Source: Mycosphaerelloides madeirae
Lineage: Eukaryota; Ascomycota; Dothideomycetes; Mycosphaerellales; Mycosphaerellaceae
Direction of reading: 5' to 3'
DNA length: 64,000 bases
Assembly: GCA_002785995.1 (NCBI GenBank)
Contig: NHNV01000019.1
Location: forward strand, 1-64,000
The position numbers and the translations under genes are program-made. A model generated the notes under the pieces. That model saw nothing but the letters and a program-made list of their open reading frames with translations. It searched no databases and was not told the DNA's origin. Shown here one piece after another: positions 46,839 through 56,784 of this stretch (positions within the stretch are counted from its first letter, which is position 1; each line of letters opens with the position of its first letter).

Positions 46839-47728
46839 TCACGACCCATTATCACTAGTCCCAATATAAACAACCATAACAGCCGCATAAGCCGCCGTAG
46901 CCGCCACAAGACTATCCCTGCTCGTCGTAGTCAAACTCATCACCAAGCTGAACAGAATCGTCGCCACACTAACAATCACCAGCCGAGCGTTCAAAATCTG
47001 TACTTTAGCCATGATGATCATCGGCACGAGTAAGAATGCCCCTGTTAAGCAAGAAGTCAGCAAGTGTTTGAGATATGAGGGTATGATAATCGATACTTAC
47101 CTCCCCCAAGTCCTAAAAGGACGCGGTCGACGGTTTTGGTCACGTTTCCGTATCGTCGTTTCATGTTGTCTGCGAAATCCCAGTTGTAGATGTAGCCCAT
47201 GAGCACGAGGACGATATTTCTCTGTAAATGCGCATGCAAAGGATCAGAATCACGATCCAACCTCGTGATTCTGCGTTTCTCGCCCGAAAGTTTAGATAGC
47301 ACGTCATCCCGTCCTAGGTAATCCTCCTCGAAGACCCGGTCTTTGCATTCCATACTCTGGAGCGCCTCGACCAAATCTGAGTACCGCATCAGGAGGGACT
47401 CCATTTCGCCTACCAACTCCCCATCGTCACTCGAGCTTTCGTCTTCGCTGTAGAGTTTTATCCGCTCGCATTTCAATTTGATCTGGTGCTCGAGGTCTTT
47501 GATGCAGGCTACATAGCAGGGTTCGAAACCCTGGAAGCGGAATTCTTTCTTTTCGTGGTCCGAATAGGCGGATGACCAAAGGTAGAGAGGCTTGGGCGGG
47601 AGAGGCTCACGACGGAGCGGAGCTTTTGTGTTGACTGCAGCTTCTACGTCCAGTCTGTATGAACGAGGCATGGGAGGCGGCTGCAGGGAGCGCTGTTTTT
47701 TGTTGGGGCGGGCGCAACAGCAGCACAT
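46839..47728 (-). CDS. DUF6594 family membrane protein
   Basis: Model: complement(join(46839..47041, 47101..47728)), 276 aa. The 59 nt intron (CTGAC branch, AACAG end) joins LGLGG to GAFLLVPMIIMA. The N-terminal cytosolic part begins with MCCCCARPNKK, a Cys cluster that could be acylated. A helical segment with central acidic loop (YSEDESSSDDGELVGEMES) follows. The C-terminal hairpin of transmembrane helices (GAFLLVPMIIMAKVQ, LVIVSVATILFSLVM, AYAAVMVVYIGTS) is the hallmark of DUF6594, a large ascomycete-specific family of unknown function often found in accessory regions and near heterokaryon-incompatibility genes. No such gene is adjacent. Confidence 0.85.
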
Positions 47729-48126
47729 TGCTTGGGGTTCTCAGTTGTAGTCGGGTCCGTGGTGTTTGAGATCCAGTGTGATTGTTGCTGATGTCGTTGA
47801 TTCCTGGAGAATGGGAACGGAAAGAAAATGGGTGCCTGCACTTTGCATGAGAGGTCGAAAGAAACGCGGTCAACGCGATGGTGCCTCGGCGGATTGGAAG
47901 TTGGTTCAAGCCAATGGCAAGCTCGACCGCTGAACTCTATCTTCTGGCGTAGGATGCGTTCGTTGTGGAGGATGTCGAATGGATGCAATTTCTGATGATG
48001 GTAGAAGAGAAGAGAGTGAAGTCTAAGTGCACTTTGATATGAATGTGGACAGAGATGCAAGTGCAATCGGTCAATAGTCCTTTCCGCTGCTTATTCCAGC
48101 TTTGAACTAGCTCATAGAAGTGCAAC
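47729..48126. other. Spacer between DUF6594 and F-box genes
   Basis: 398 bp holding the DUF6594 promoter and the F-box gene 3' flank. No gene is seen. Confidence 0.4.
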
Positions 48127-49164
48127 TCAATCGTCCAGCAATGCAATGCCAGCCTCACCATCCTCGATCGCCATCTTGATCTCCTCAACATCACGACCTC
48201 TTTGCCTCGCCACAAGCCCCAGTGTCTCCGAAAACGTCTCCCCGTTGTTCACAAACCAATCTCCCAGCCCTCTAACATGGGTGTCGACTTGAGCCTTCAG
48301 AGGGCAATGATCTCTGAGATACAGAATCTGCTCTGGATCTAGCTTCATCATGTCCTCAACGACATAGTAGTGCGAGATATCGTCACCCCAGCCTTCGGCG
48401 CCTGGCTCATGCCATCGTGAAGGTGCGAGACGGGACTGATACTTAGCCGATCCAAGCGATGAGTTGTGATACCATCCGTCCGGCACGAAAGATGACGGCG
48501 TGGGCGGATAATTCAAATGGATGTTGAACAGAAGCTGGTGATTGCTCTCCGGGAATCGTTTCTGGAACTTCTGGCGTATCTTGCCGTTGGAGGGACAGAC
48601 GTTGTTGGCGATGATGTCGCGAAGCATTGAGTGCACGTCCAGCATCTCCGCAAGCTCGGGCGTGGAGAAGTTGTGGAGAAGCGCAGCGCGATCGCGGACA
48701 ATCTCTGGGATGCTGCGGCAGGTCCGTACGTGCGAGGAGGTGTGGAAAGCTTTGTCGAAAAGCCACAGGCGGTACATTGCGCGACGAAGAGTAAAGCGTT
48801 CTTGACTCGTCAAGAGTCGTCTGTCCGCAAAGTGTGTCTTCCACTTCTTGAAAGGGTAGATCTCCTCGTATCTCTGAGCGATACGTCCGACCTTGATGAC
48901 TTGGCGTAGAAGTGCTTCTGACATAGGCACCATGCGGCGGACGTGTGCGGGCTGAGAAGCGTTCTGAGTCAGGATTTGGACGATGTCGTCGATTGGACCC
49001 AGCTCATGATCTGCTGCCTCGTATATGATCAACAGCTTTTTCGACGAGTGGAAAGCGGAGTGGAAGCGTTGACAGGTCGCGGAGAGGGAGATGGCGGAGG
49101 CGATGTTCGGTAGGGAGAGGAAGATATGGGTCAGGATTTCGTTGGGTATGGCATCGAAGTTCAT
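48127..49164 (-). CDS. F-box protein
   Basis: A single exon of 345 aa. The N-terminal 45 residues are a clear F-box (FDAIPNEILTHIFLSLPNIASAISLSATCQRFHSAF), which recruits Skp1 in SCF ubiquitin ligases. The rest has no WD40 or leucine-rich repeats and shows features common to large fungal F-box families (DHCPLKAQVDTHVRGLGDWFV). Its targets are unknown. The neighbouring unknown gene at 49904 starts with an LPLELRQ motif of the same kind and is transcribed away from it. Confidence 0.88.
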   Translation of the reverse strand: MNFDAIPNEILTHIFLSLPNIASAISLSATCQRFHSAFHSSKKLLIIYEAADHELGPIDDIVQILTQNASQPAHVRRMVPMSEALLRQVIKVGRIAQRYEEIYPFKKWKTHFADRRLLTSQERFTLRRAMYRLWLFDKAFHTSSHVRTCRSIPEIVRDRAALLHNFSTPELAEMLDVHSMLRDIIANNVCPSNGKIRQKFQKRFPESNHQLLFNIHLNYPPTPSSFVPDGWYHNSSLGSAKYQSRLAPSRWHEPGAEGWGDDISHYYVVEDMMKLDPEQILYLRDHCPLKAQVDTHVRGLGDWFVNNGETFSETLGLVARQRGRDVEEIKMAIEDGEAGIALLDD

Positions 49165-49800
49165 CTTGTCGGTATGGCGCTTGTTTCAGCTCTTCAAATT
49201 TGGTATATTGATGGGATTTGACGTGTTGGAAGTTGGTTTATCGTTTGGATGGTCGATCGAGGGGTGTGAGTGTGTGGCAAATGTACCAGACGAAGCGTTG
49301 GGTCGTCTGGCGGTGAGCGAAGTGGTTCACAGGACGAGGACCCCTCCGTTGGGGCTATGGGGGAGGGTGGATTGGTATCCGTTGGTGACACACTGCATCG
49401 CTGGCCCACGGCGGGCGCTCATTGTCAGCGGCAGCATCGTTGTTGTGTGGGAAGGAAGAGAAGGGAGAGGAGGCGATCGAGGGAGCAGCGTGATTGATAT
49501 CCAAGCTGGGACGTGGCTGGCAGCGTTGCGCCGTACACTTCAGCACGCTGCAGTAGGCTTGACTAGAGGCGAACTCAATCTCCACGTTTTGAAACGACAG
49601 GGTTCTTCGGGTGCTTCCATATCGCGAACAACGACAGAGTAAACGAGCAGGACTCGCTGCTACCCTAATTGTCATGGATTTGGGTTTGTATATCGTCCAA
49701 GACAACGACACAGAATCACTCGACGCTTACTGCGCGTTACAGGACATTACAACTGCCGCGATTATTACATTTCACCCCATTTCGCACCCACGACCATCAC
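49165..49800. promoter_or_regulatory. Divergent spacer between F-box gene and LPLELRQ-type gene
   Basis: About 0.64 kb with open but unrecognised frames. It probably contains the F-box promoter and unresolved 5' exon(s) of the gene to the right. Confidence 0.3.
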
Positions 49801-49903
49801 GAACAAGCCATCGTCCTTCCTCTATCGCCATGAGTCGTTCGACCAGCTCGAAGAGCGCTCCCGCTCGCCCAAAAGTCTTCAACCGAAATTTCCTCTGCTC
49901 TCC

Positions 49904-50788
49904 TTGCCATTGGAGCTGAGGCAATACATCTACAGTTTCCTCCTTCCCCACACGCAAGAGAGAACAGAACCGAACCCACTGGCCGCCCACGCTCGGAACT
50001 TCAGCGCAGTAAAGAAGCGTGTCGAGCGTGGCTTAGTCCTCGGTGGGACGTCCAGAAGAGATGGAAGTCAGGTCGTATGGAAAAGAGGGAATATCCACCT
50101 CTTGTCTGTCTGCAGGCAGATCCACGACGAATGCGCCGAGGTGCTGTACGGACACAATACTTTCTTGTTGTTCGTGACGTTCACGGGAACGACGTTTCGC
50201 TTCAATTGGCGACTCCCAAGCGGCATGGCGCCTCAGACATATTACAACTTCCTTGAGCTTATGCCCAAGAACTATCTCGCTCTTGTCAAGAAGGTCATAA
50301 TTAACGTTGATCACACGGATGACTATACCGGGATGATCAAGCACAATGTCCAGGGCAAAGGTCTAACGCATGGACTGCGGAAACAGGTACAACGACTGGT
50401 CCTTGCCCTGCAGCCGCCAAACCGGAGTGATGGAGACGACCAATCAGCCGACAGCCCAGGTCATATAGCCGAAGAAGGACGCCTGGCCAACGTCAAGATC
50501 CGTGTCTCCCACGGTAATGCCTTCTTGGAATCGATCAAATCGGACGGATCTCGTCTTCGAAACCGAAGCTTTACCGTCAATGAAGACATCGAAGAAATGC
50601 TTCAGCCATTCGAAAACTTGCGTGGCGTCCGTGAGGTTAGCATTACTGGATCTGTGACAGACATATTGGCTGCAAATCTTCGAAAGAAGATGATGAGCAC
50701 CGAGCTGTTCACAAGCTTTACAACTCGCCTGTCGGAGCTCGATCTATCATCAGAACCACAGTTATGTGTATATGGAAACGACTTATGA
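49904..50788 (+). CDS. Conserved fungal protein with F-box-like LPLELRQ motif; 5' end unresolved
   Basis: The frame opens well upstream of 49904 (coding-looking to at least 49750) but no ATG in frame was found, so a first exon is missing. The conserved start is SLPLELRQYIYSFLLP, then VCRQIHDECAEVLYGHNTF. This pair of motifs is typical of a very large ascomycete family usually annotated as F-box-like or hypothetical, with no known biochemical role. The remainder (to RLSELDLSSEPQLCVYGNDL) is soluble and unassigned. Confidence 0.6.
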   Translation: MPLELRQYIYSFLLPHTQERTEPNPLAAHARNFSAVKKRVERGLVLGGTSRRDGSQVVWKRGNIHLLSVCRQIHDECAEVLYGHNTFLLFVTFTGTTFRFNWRLPSGMAPQTYYNFLELMPKNYLALVKKVIINVDHTDDYTGMIKHNVQGKGLTHGLRKQVQRLVLALQPPNRSDGDDQSADSPGHIAEEGRLANVKIRVSHGNAFLESIKSDGSRLRNRSFTVNEDIEEMLQPFENLRGVREVSITGSVTDILAANLRKKMMSTELFTSFTTRLSELDLSSEPQLCVYGNDL

Positions 50789-50984
50789 GCAATGACGAAT
50801 GAATACAGTACTCATTAAAGCTGGAAATAAAACCTCTGAGACAGACGGTACAGGAATATGATCGACCACTCTCAAATGTGATTCAAGAAATACTTACTGC
50901 GAAACAGTTACATCCCGACTTCAAGATCCCAAGAAATCAATCTATCCGAAAACCCTTTTCGCTGGAATCACGTACTCACAATAC

Positions 50985-52480
50985 TCAATAGTACAGGTCG
51001 ACGACACTCTCGGCAGCACCCTCGACAACAACATCATCCTCCCAGCCGAAGTTACTGCGAGGTGCAAAAGCTGCTAGGGCGTCGCCGCGGTCGACAGCTG
51101 GAAACTGCTCTCCATTGTAGATGGCCGGCAGTACATCCAAGAGGCTGGCGAAAAACCAAGACATTCTCATCACCAGCGCCAGTCTCACTGAGGTGATAAG
51201 GCGACATGCTTCCGTCGACAGGAATAACGATGTCTGGGAAAGCCTGCCCAAACTCCGAGACACTGTCTGAGTCCTGGAGGTATGGATTTGAGACGTTGAG
51301 TGAAACATAACTCCAGAATGGACTTGTTTCACGACTCAGTGAGTCGGGAAGGGTGCTGTCAAAGGTTGCTGGTCGCCGCTGGCGAGGGCGAATAGGTGGT
51401 TGTGCTGCTGCGAGAAGTTGATCATCGTGCTAGAAGGAATCAGGGAACGTATCTTGTTGGATGCAATCGCCAGCCTCGGACCACTTTAGAGTCATGGTTT
51501 TGAAAAGCTCGCACCGAACCAAGAGCTCAAGATCGTTGACGTGTGGTCTGGCAGCTGGATTATGCGAGAGGCAGTGCTCGAGGAGGTTCAAAACAATGGC
51601 AGCGGCTTCGGGATACTCGACAAGTCTGGAAGTCATCACAGCTTCGGCGATGTTGGAGCCTCTCCTGTAGCGGTTCAGCGTGATCAGTTCGAAGAGCGTG
51701 GCGCCGAAAGAATACATGTCACCAGCGGGCGTCCAACCCTTTTCATGCCTGGCTCGGCCATCTTCATGCTGGCGTTGCCAATGGTCGTCGACCTCGGGGG
51801 AAAGTAAGCTGGAGTCCCGCTGGCCCCCTTGTTCGTCTCATCGTCAACGGTCAAAGGCCCAAAATCCCCAAGGTTTATATCAGGGAAAACGTGTTCTGGG
51901 CCCTGACTCCAACTGAGGAAGACGTTACCAGGCTTGATGCCTGCATGTATGATCTTACCCTGCTCCTCGCAAATCTTGCCGTCAGGCTGCACACCGGAAT
52001 GCAAAGACGACATCGCACGAATCATCCCAACGGTGAATTGCAAGACGAACATAGGATGGACTTCCTCGCCTCAACCCTGGGAAGCTTCAATCAGATTAGA
52101 GACGTCGCCAGCATCGAAGTATTCATAAACAACATTCGTAACGCCTCGAGACTTGTCTTCGAAGTAGTGGTCGAGTCCCAGGATGTCGGGGTGATCCTCA
52201 AGCCCACAATCTCCCAAAATTCTCGCCTCGGTGGGCGTGGTATCCCCGTCCTCCATGATTTTCTTCTTGATGATACAGAGCTCGTGGGTACGGTTATGTT
52301 TGACGAAGAAGAGGTTCCCTTGGGCTTCATAGTCGAGCTTACGGATGATCGTGTAATCAGGCTCGAATTGGGAGGTTGGGGTGTGTGGTGGAGCGCAAGG
52401 GTTTTTGGAGGCGCTGTAGATTATTCCGGGGAGGGAGAGGTCAGACTCGAGGGTCTAGATATTGCTGGTGGACCAGACAG
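50985..52480 (-). pseudogene. Protein kinase-like pseudogene with multiple lesions
   Basis: Kinase-like sequence runs continuously on the minus strand. It begins with an N-lobe (YTIIRKLDYEAQ, then CIIKKK with the ATP-site Lys) and an alphaC/hinge part (TEARILGD, NVVYEYFDAGDVSNLIE). A TGA at 52071-52073 breaks the frame where Arg would fit. Next come IIHAGIKPGNVFL (the HRD motif reads HAG, catalytic Asp lost), LGDFG and SGTPAYFPP. A missing base in the C-run at 51796-51800 shifts the frame away from the APE motif. In the other frame GWTPAGDMYSFGATLFELI continues to a TAG at 51430, beyond which the frame stays open and coding-like (DSLSRETSPFWSYVSLNVSN). A further shift near 51150 leads to the final stop at 50985. 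The 5' exon is not resolved (acceptor TATCTAG near 52458). Confidence 0.8.
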
Positions 52481-53051
52481 GGTCGAAGACTGCGGGGAGG
52501 GGAAGCCTGAGAAGGTGAGGAAGTCGTCAGATGAGTCTATTGTCTGGGTATCGAAGACACTGTCGAAAATGGCTTGTTCTGAATGTCCGTTGAAGTTGGC
52601 GAAGGTGTCGTGGTGGTAAATTTCAAGATCCTGGATCGGATGAGTTGTCCTCTTCCGCCAGAACAGCCACCAGAAGCCTTGCGGCTTCTTGGATTGCATC
52701 CGGCGATATTGAAGCCGAGCAGTCTTGCTCCTCGACTCTCTGCGGTTGCGCCCAAACAATTGATGATGGCCCACATCATTGCGACAGTTGCGTAAGCTAG
52801 AACTAAAACGTAGAGCGAGAAAAGAGAGCCGGGCATGGGGTGATGCTGGTCTGAAGATAGACCATCCAGACCAACATATCGCGTCATTAGACGACAAAGG
52901 CAGTCGGTCTTTGTTGATTGTTTGCGCACAATGTGGATTCGAGGCAATATGAATGCAGGGACCAAGACGATTGTTCCCTTGTCGTCGACAAAAAAGATGT
53001 TTCGTTATATGTCATACTCATCAAGCAGTGGTATCCCGTCTAAACAATCAG
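52481..53051. other. Spacer upstream of the kinase relic and downstream of NCS1 permease 2
   Basis: Open frames on the minus strand (about 52421-52965) may include the lost 5' part of the kinase gene, but no motif supports them. Confidence 0.3.
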
Positions 53052-54840
53052 TTAAGCAGGCTCGGCATCAACAATCTCAACCTCACTCTCCCCCTCGTCC
53101 AGCATGTGCACATGCTCCGCCAGCACAAACGGCGAGCTTCCCGTCTGCCTCTTCACCGGAAACACAACATGCAAGACCCAATAAACCGCAAAAGCCGAGA
53201 AGAAACCGTAGAAGTAAGTCATATCATAGAGATGATCCCATCCGTTTCCCGCACTGATGCCTTGTATAGCTCTTGCGAAACCCGGCAGCACTGGAAAGAT
53301 GCCAATGATCCAGGCTGTGAAACCTCGCCAGTTGAAGCCGGAGGTGTACCAGTAGGCGCTCGAGGCGTTGCCGGTATATAGATCGCCGAGGTGATAGTTG
53401 CGTTTACGAACGAGGAAGTAATCGCTGATGATCATGCCCGTCTACGAGAGCCATTAGTTCTCAACACCCGAAGCGGAGGGTGAGGTAATACATACCATCG
53501 GTGACAAAAACACCGACCACCCACTCAACACAGTAATGAAAGTCGTCGGCTGCGTCACATAATTCCAAGGACATATCGCCACCGCAATCACGGACAAGTA
53601 ATATGTCCCTCTCCGGATATTGATCCACTTCGGACACAGAGCAGCCAAATCCATTCCCGCCGAGACGCAATTAAGCACAATACACAACGCAAGCTGACTG
53701 CAAAGAAACCCTAGCCCAGCGAAAAAAGTTCCTGCTCGCGTTCCAGCAGTCAGCGAGTCCTGCTGGATCGCCAGCAACAACTCAAACGGATTCCACAGGT
53801 ACATTCCGTAAATTTCCGCTGCGGCGGAAGTGATGAGGAGACCGCAGACGGCTGTGATACAGATCGTGATAGGAGCTGTGACGAGCTGTCCGAAGAGCGC
53901 TGCGTTGGGGGTTTTGGCGTAGCGAGTCCAGTCGCTTTGGCCTAGACAGCCAGATGCTTGAGAGCCGATGATGGATTGGAGGCCGAAGAGGGCTGCCCAG
54001 GAGAGAGTGCCGCCGTCGGCTGTGGAGGGGGTATGGAGGAGGGGACCGGGACCGTTGTTGGTGCGCATGGCCCAGGCTAGCATGCCGAACATTGTGCAGG
54101 TTATCATTACGAACGTGATCTAGACGGATTAGCGACAACAGACGACGGATGGAAGAGGATGCTTACTCGGAGAGGCATCTGCAGTTTCTCGGGAGGAACC
54201 ATGAGAGTCGGTAGGAAGATGACGACGAAGACGAAGAAGCTGATCAAACTTGACGTGTCCACATTGGCTGATGCCGGCAAAGTGTTCTCCAGGTGAACCC
54301 ATTTGGGACCAATGATCGCTCCTAGCATAATTTTGACAGCCTGACCTCCCCAATACATCTGAATGCTACGATATCATATCAGCAATTACTCACACCAACT
54401 CTCCAGCTCAAAACCACTCACCCAAGCCAAATAATCGCCGTCATAATGCGATTCAGCACAGGCCAAAACCCGCCCCTCATCCCCCAAGACGCACGACACA
54501 ACACCGTGAAACCCAGATGCTGATGCGAACCCGGCCAACCCGCAAGGACAGCCAACATCGCACTAATCAGCGAGACGCCAACCATCACGCCCATCGCCTG
54601 CGGGACACTCAAGCTGAGCGATAGAAGAGATGAGCCCGATGTCCATGCTGTTGTGTTGATTCCCGCGATGACCCAGTAACCAGCAAAGCCTTGCCACGTC
54701 CACGTTCTTCGGTCCTCGGGGATTGGGATTAGGTCTCGATTACACCAGAACGTGTTGTGATAGTCGGCGTCTTTGTCGACGGGGCATTCGAGTCTTTTGG
54801 CCCAGTAGGAAATCTTTTCGGATGTTTTCTCGGATACCAT
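53052..54840 (-). CDS. NCS1 family permease (allantoin/uracil/thiamine type, copy 2)
   Basis: Model: complement(join(53052..53441, 53496..54119, 54167..54365, 54422..54840)), 543 aa. Introns are 54, 47 and 56 nt. Signatures are NRDLIPIPEDRRTWTWQGFAGYWV at the start of helix 1 (Fur/Dal4-type), AGWPGSHQHLGFTVLCRASWGMRG, IQMYWGGQAVKIML, SQASGCLGQSDWTRYAKTPN and SPMTGMIISDYFLVRKRNY. These place it in the Fur branch of NCS1 (uracil, allantoin, uridine, thiamine, nicotinamide riboside carriers), distinct from the Fcy-type copy at 34068-35761. It imports its substrate by cation symport at the plasma membrane. It is divergent, with 498 bp between starts, from a second 2OG dioxygenase. Confidence 0.92.
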
Positions 54841-55338
54841 TGTGTTGAGATCGTTTGAGGCTGATGTTCCAAATCACAAAAAGACGTCTTTGGGTGTAAC
54901 AAAGTGATGTCTGTTGCGACCCTTCCAATACCGCCTGGAGATACTCGCTGGCCTATCAGTGCTTCGTGTTGATATCAAAGATCCAGAAGAGGTCGATAAC
55001 GCGGTGCATTCGGTTCACCCCATAATTCCCAGCGGTTGCGTGTGGCGAGACATGCTCTTGAGGGTATTCGTTGTTCTTTTTCCATGAGGACGAGGTCGCC
55101 ACGCGCTAAATCTCGCTTCTGTCCGTATGGTATTGGTCAGCTTTGATCAATATGGCCGAGTGCTGAAGTGCTCACCTCGATGCCCCACATTGAAGCTTTG
55201 ATCTTCCCCAGCCGCTCATGGGCAAGCTGGGCCTATCTCGAACATCACCTCGTCCCCTCTTCCCCTGTTTCAAGCCACGAACGAGTTTGAACCTTGCTGT
55301 AACAACAACGATCAGCGACAACCATCAAGCGGGCATCC
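54841..55338. promoter_or_regulatory. Divergent promoter of NCS1 permease 2 and dioxygenase 2
   Basis: 498 bp between head-to-head start codons, no gene seen. It mirrors the spacer at 35762-36306 in position and size. Confidence 0.5.
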
Positions 55339-56515
55339 ATGGGCTCCCTACCAGAAAATTCATCGATCCCCATCGTCGACTTCTCCCAATGGCACGACTC
55401 CTCCCCAGCCTCTCGCCAAGCCGTATCAAAACAACTCATCGAAGCCTTTCAGACCGTAGGTTTCGTCTACATAATCAGTAAGAACAAATGTCCGAGGTTT
55501 CAGACACTCGCTGATCTTCTACCCATTGAGACCACGGCGTCTCCCCCTCCCTCCTCTCCCAAGCCTTCCAAACATCCGCAAACCTCTTCGCTCTAAGCCA
55601 CGAACAAAAAATGCAAGCCCCTCACCCTCCCGGCCCCGACGTCCACCGCGGCTACTCCTCCCCTGGTCTGGAGAAAGTAAGCCAATACATGGACGGCTCT
55701 CCCCAAATCGGCGAAACCCTCCGCCAAGTCGTCGACTGTAAAGAATCATACGAAATAGGCTCCGACTCCAACCCCCTGCAACCAAATGTCTGGCTTCCCG
55801 AAGCGACATTACCCGGTTTCCGCGCCTTCACAACATCCTTCTACTGGGAATGTAATCGCGTCGCCCACGAAGTCCTCCTCGCAATATCTCACGGCCTCTC
55901 CCTCCCCTCCCCCTCCCACCTCCTCAAATATCACAGCGGCCACAACAACCAACTCCGCCTCCTGCACTACCCCCCAGTCCCAGCCGCAGACCTAGAAGAA
56001 GGCCGCGCAGCCCGGATCTCCGCACATTCAGACTGGGGTTCCATAACGCTTTTATTCCAGGATGATTGTGGAGGTTTAGAGGTAGAAGATCCGAATGTGC
56101 CGGGGAGGTTTGTGCCGGCGCCGCCGGTCAGGGATGCGTGTGTGGTGAATGTAGGGGATTTGTTGATGAGGTGGAGTAATGGTTAGTACTCTCCAGATCA
56201 TATTCATCCACTCCTGAACTCACACTGATTTTGACAGATCGCCTAAAAAGCACACTCCACAGAGTGACTCTCCCTCCCCTCTCCGATCGATACGAAGGAA
56301 GTCAGCGAATGACTCGCGCCCGATATAGTATACCCTACTTCGTCAGCGCGGATCCAGAGTCGCTCGTCGAATGTCTCCCAACCTGTACAGACGCTCAGCA
56401 CCCTGTCAAATACGCCCCAGTAACGCAGGACGACTATCGAAAGATGCGTGCCAAAGTGCAGTATCGTAGATCGAAGACCGAGGGCATTTTATCCGAAGTG
56501 GCGGCTGCAGCGTGA
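55339..56515 (+). CDS. 2-oxoglutarate/Fe(II) dioxygenase, thymine-hydroxylase-like relative
   Basis: Model: join(55339..55477, 55531..56181, 56238..56515), 355 aa. Introns of 53 and 56 nt restore NHGVSPSLL and SNDRLKSTLHRV. The DIOX fold has an N-terminal SIPIVDFSQW...VGFVYIINHGVS, iron ligands in SAHSDWGSITLLFQ (His, Asp) and STLHRV (His), and 2OG-binding Arg in ARYSIPYF. It shares CKESYEIG, LRLLHYPP and VVNVGDLLMRWSND with the thymine-7-hydroxylase-like gene at 36307, but differs in the loops. Substrate specificity is therefore likely different or relaxed. Pairing with a Fur-type NCS1 carrier suggests that the imported compound, perhaps a nucleobase or other N-heterocycle, is the one oxidised. 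Confidence 0.85.
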
Positions 56516-56784
56516 GGTTAGGTGTCATTGCCAGCTGAAAGGGCTAGTCTTGTAATGATTATAAAGTTTCATCTACCACCTGTACACGTTACATGATGCT
56601 CGCACCGGTCATGATCTCGCTCGCGAGAAGAGCCATCAGTTTGGACACTTTAATCAGTATGCGACATAAGTTGTTGCCATACAAGCCACGCTGAAGTTGC
56701 GCGATGCGAGGTTCTTCTCTTCGTCACACCCAAGACATTCCCTGCGGAGGCGACATCTTCACGATCAGCTCAGCAGGCCATGTC

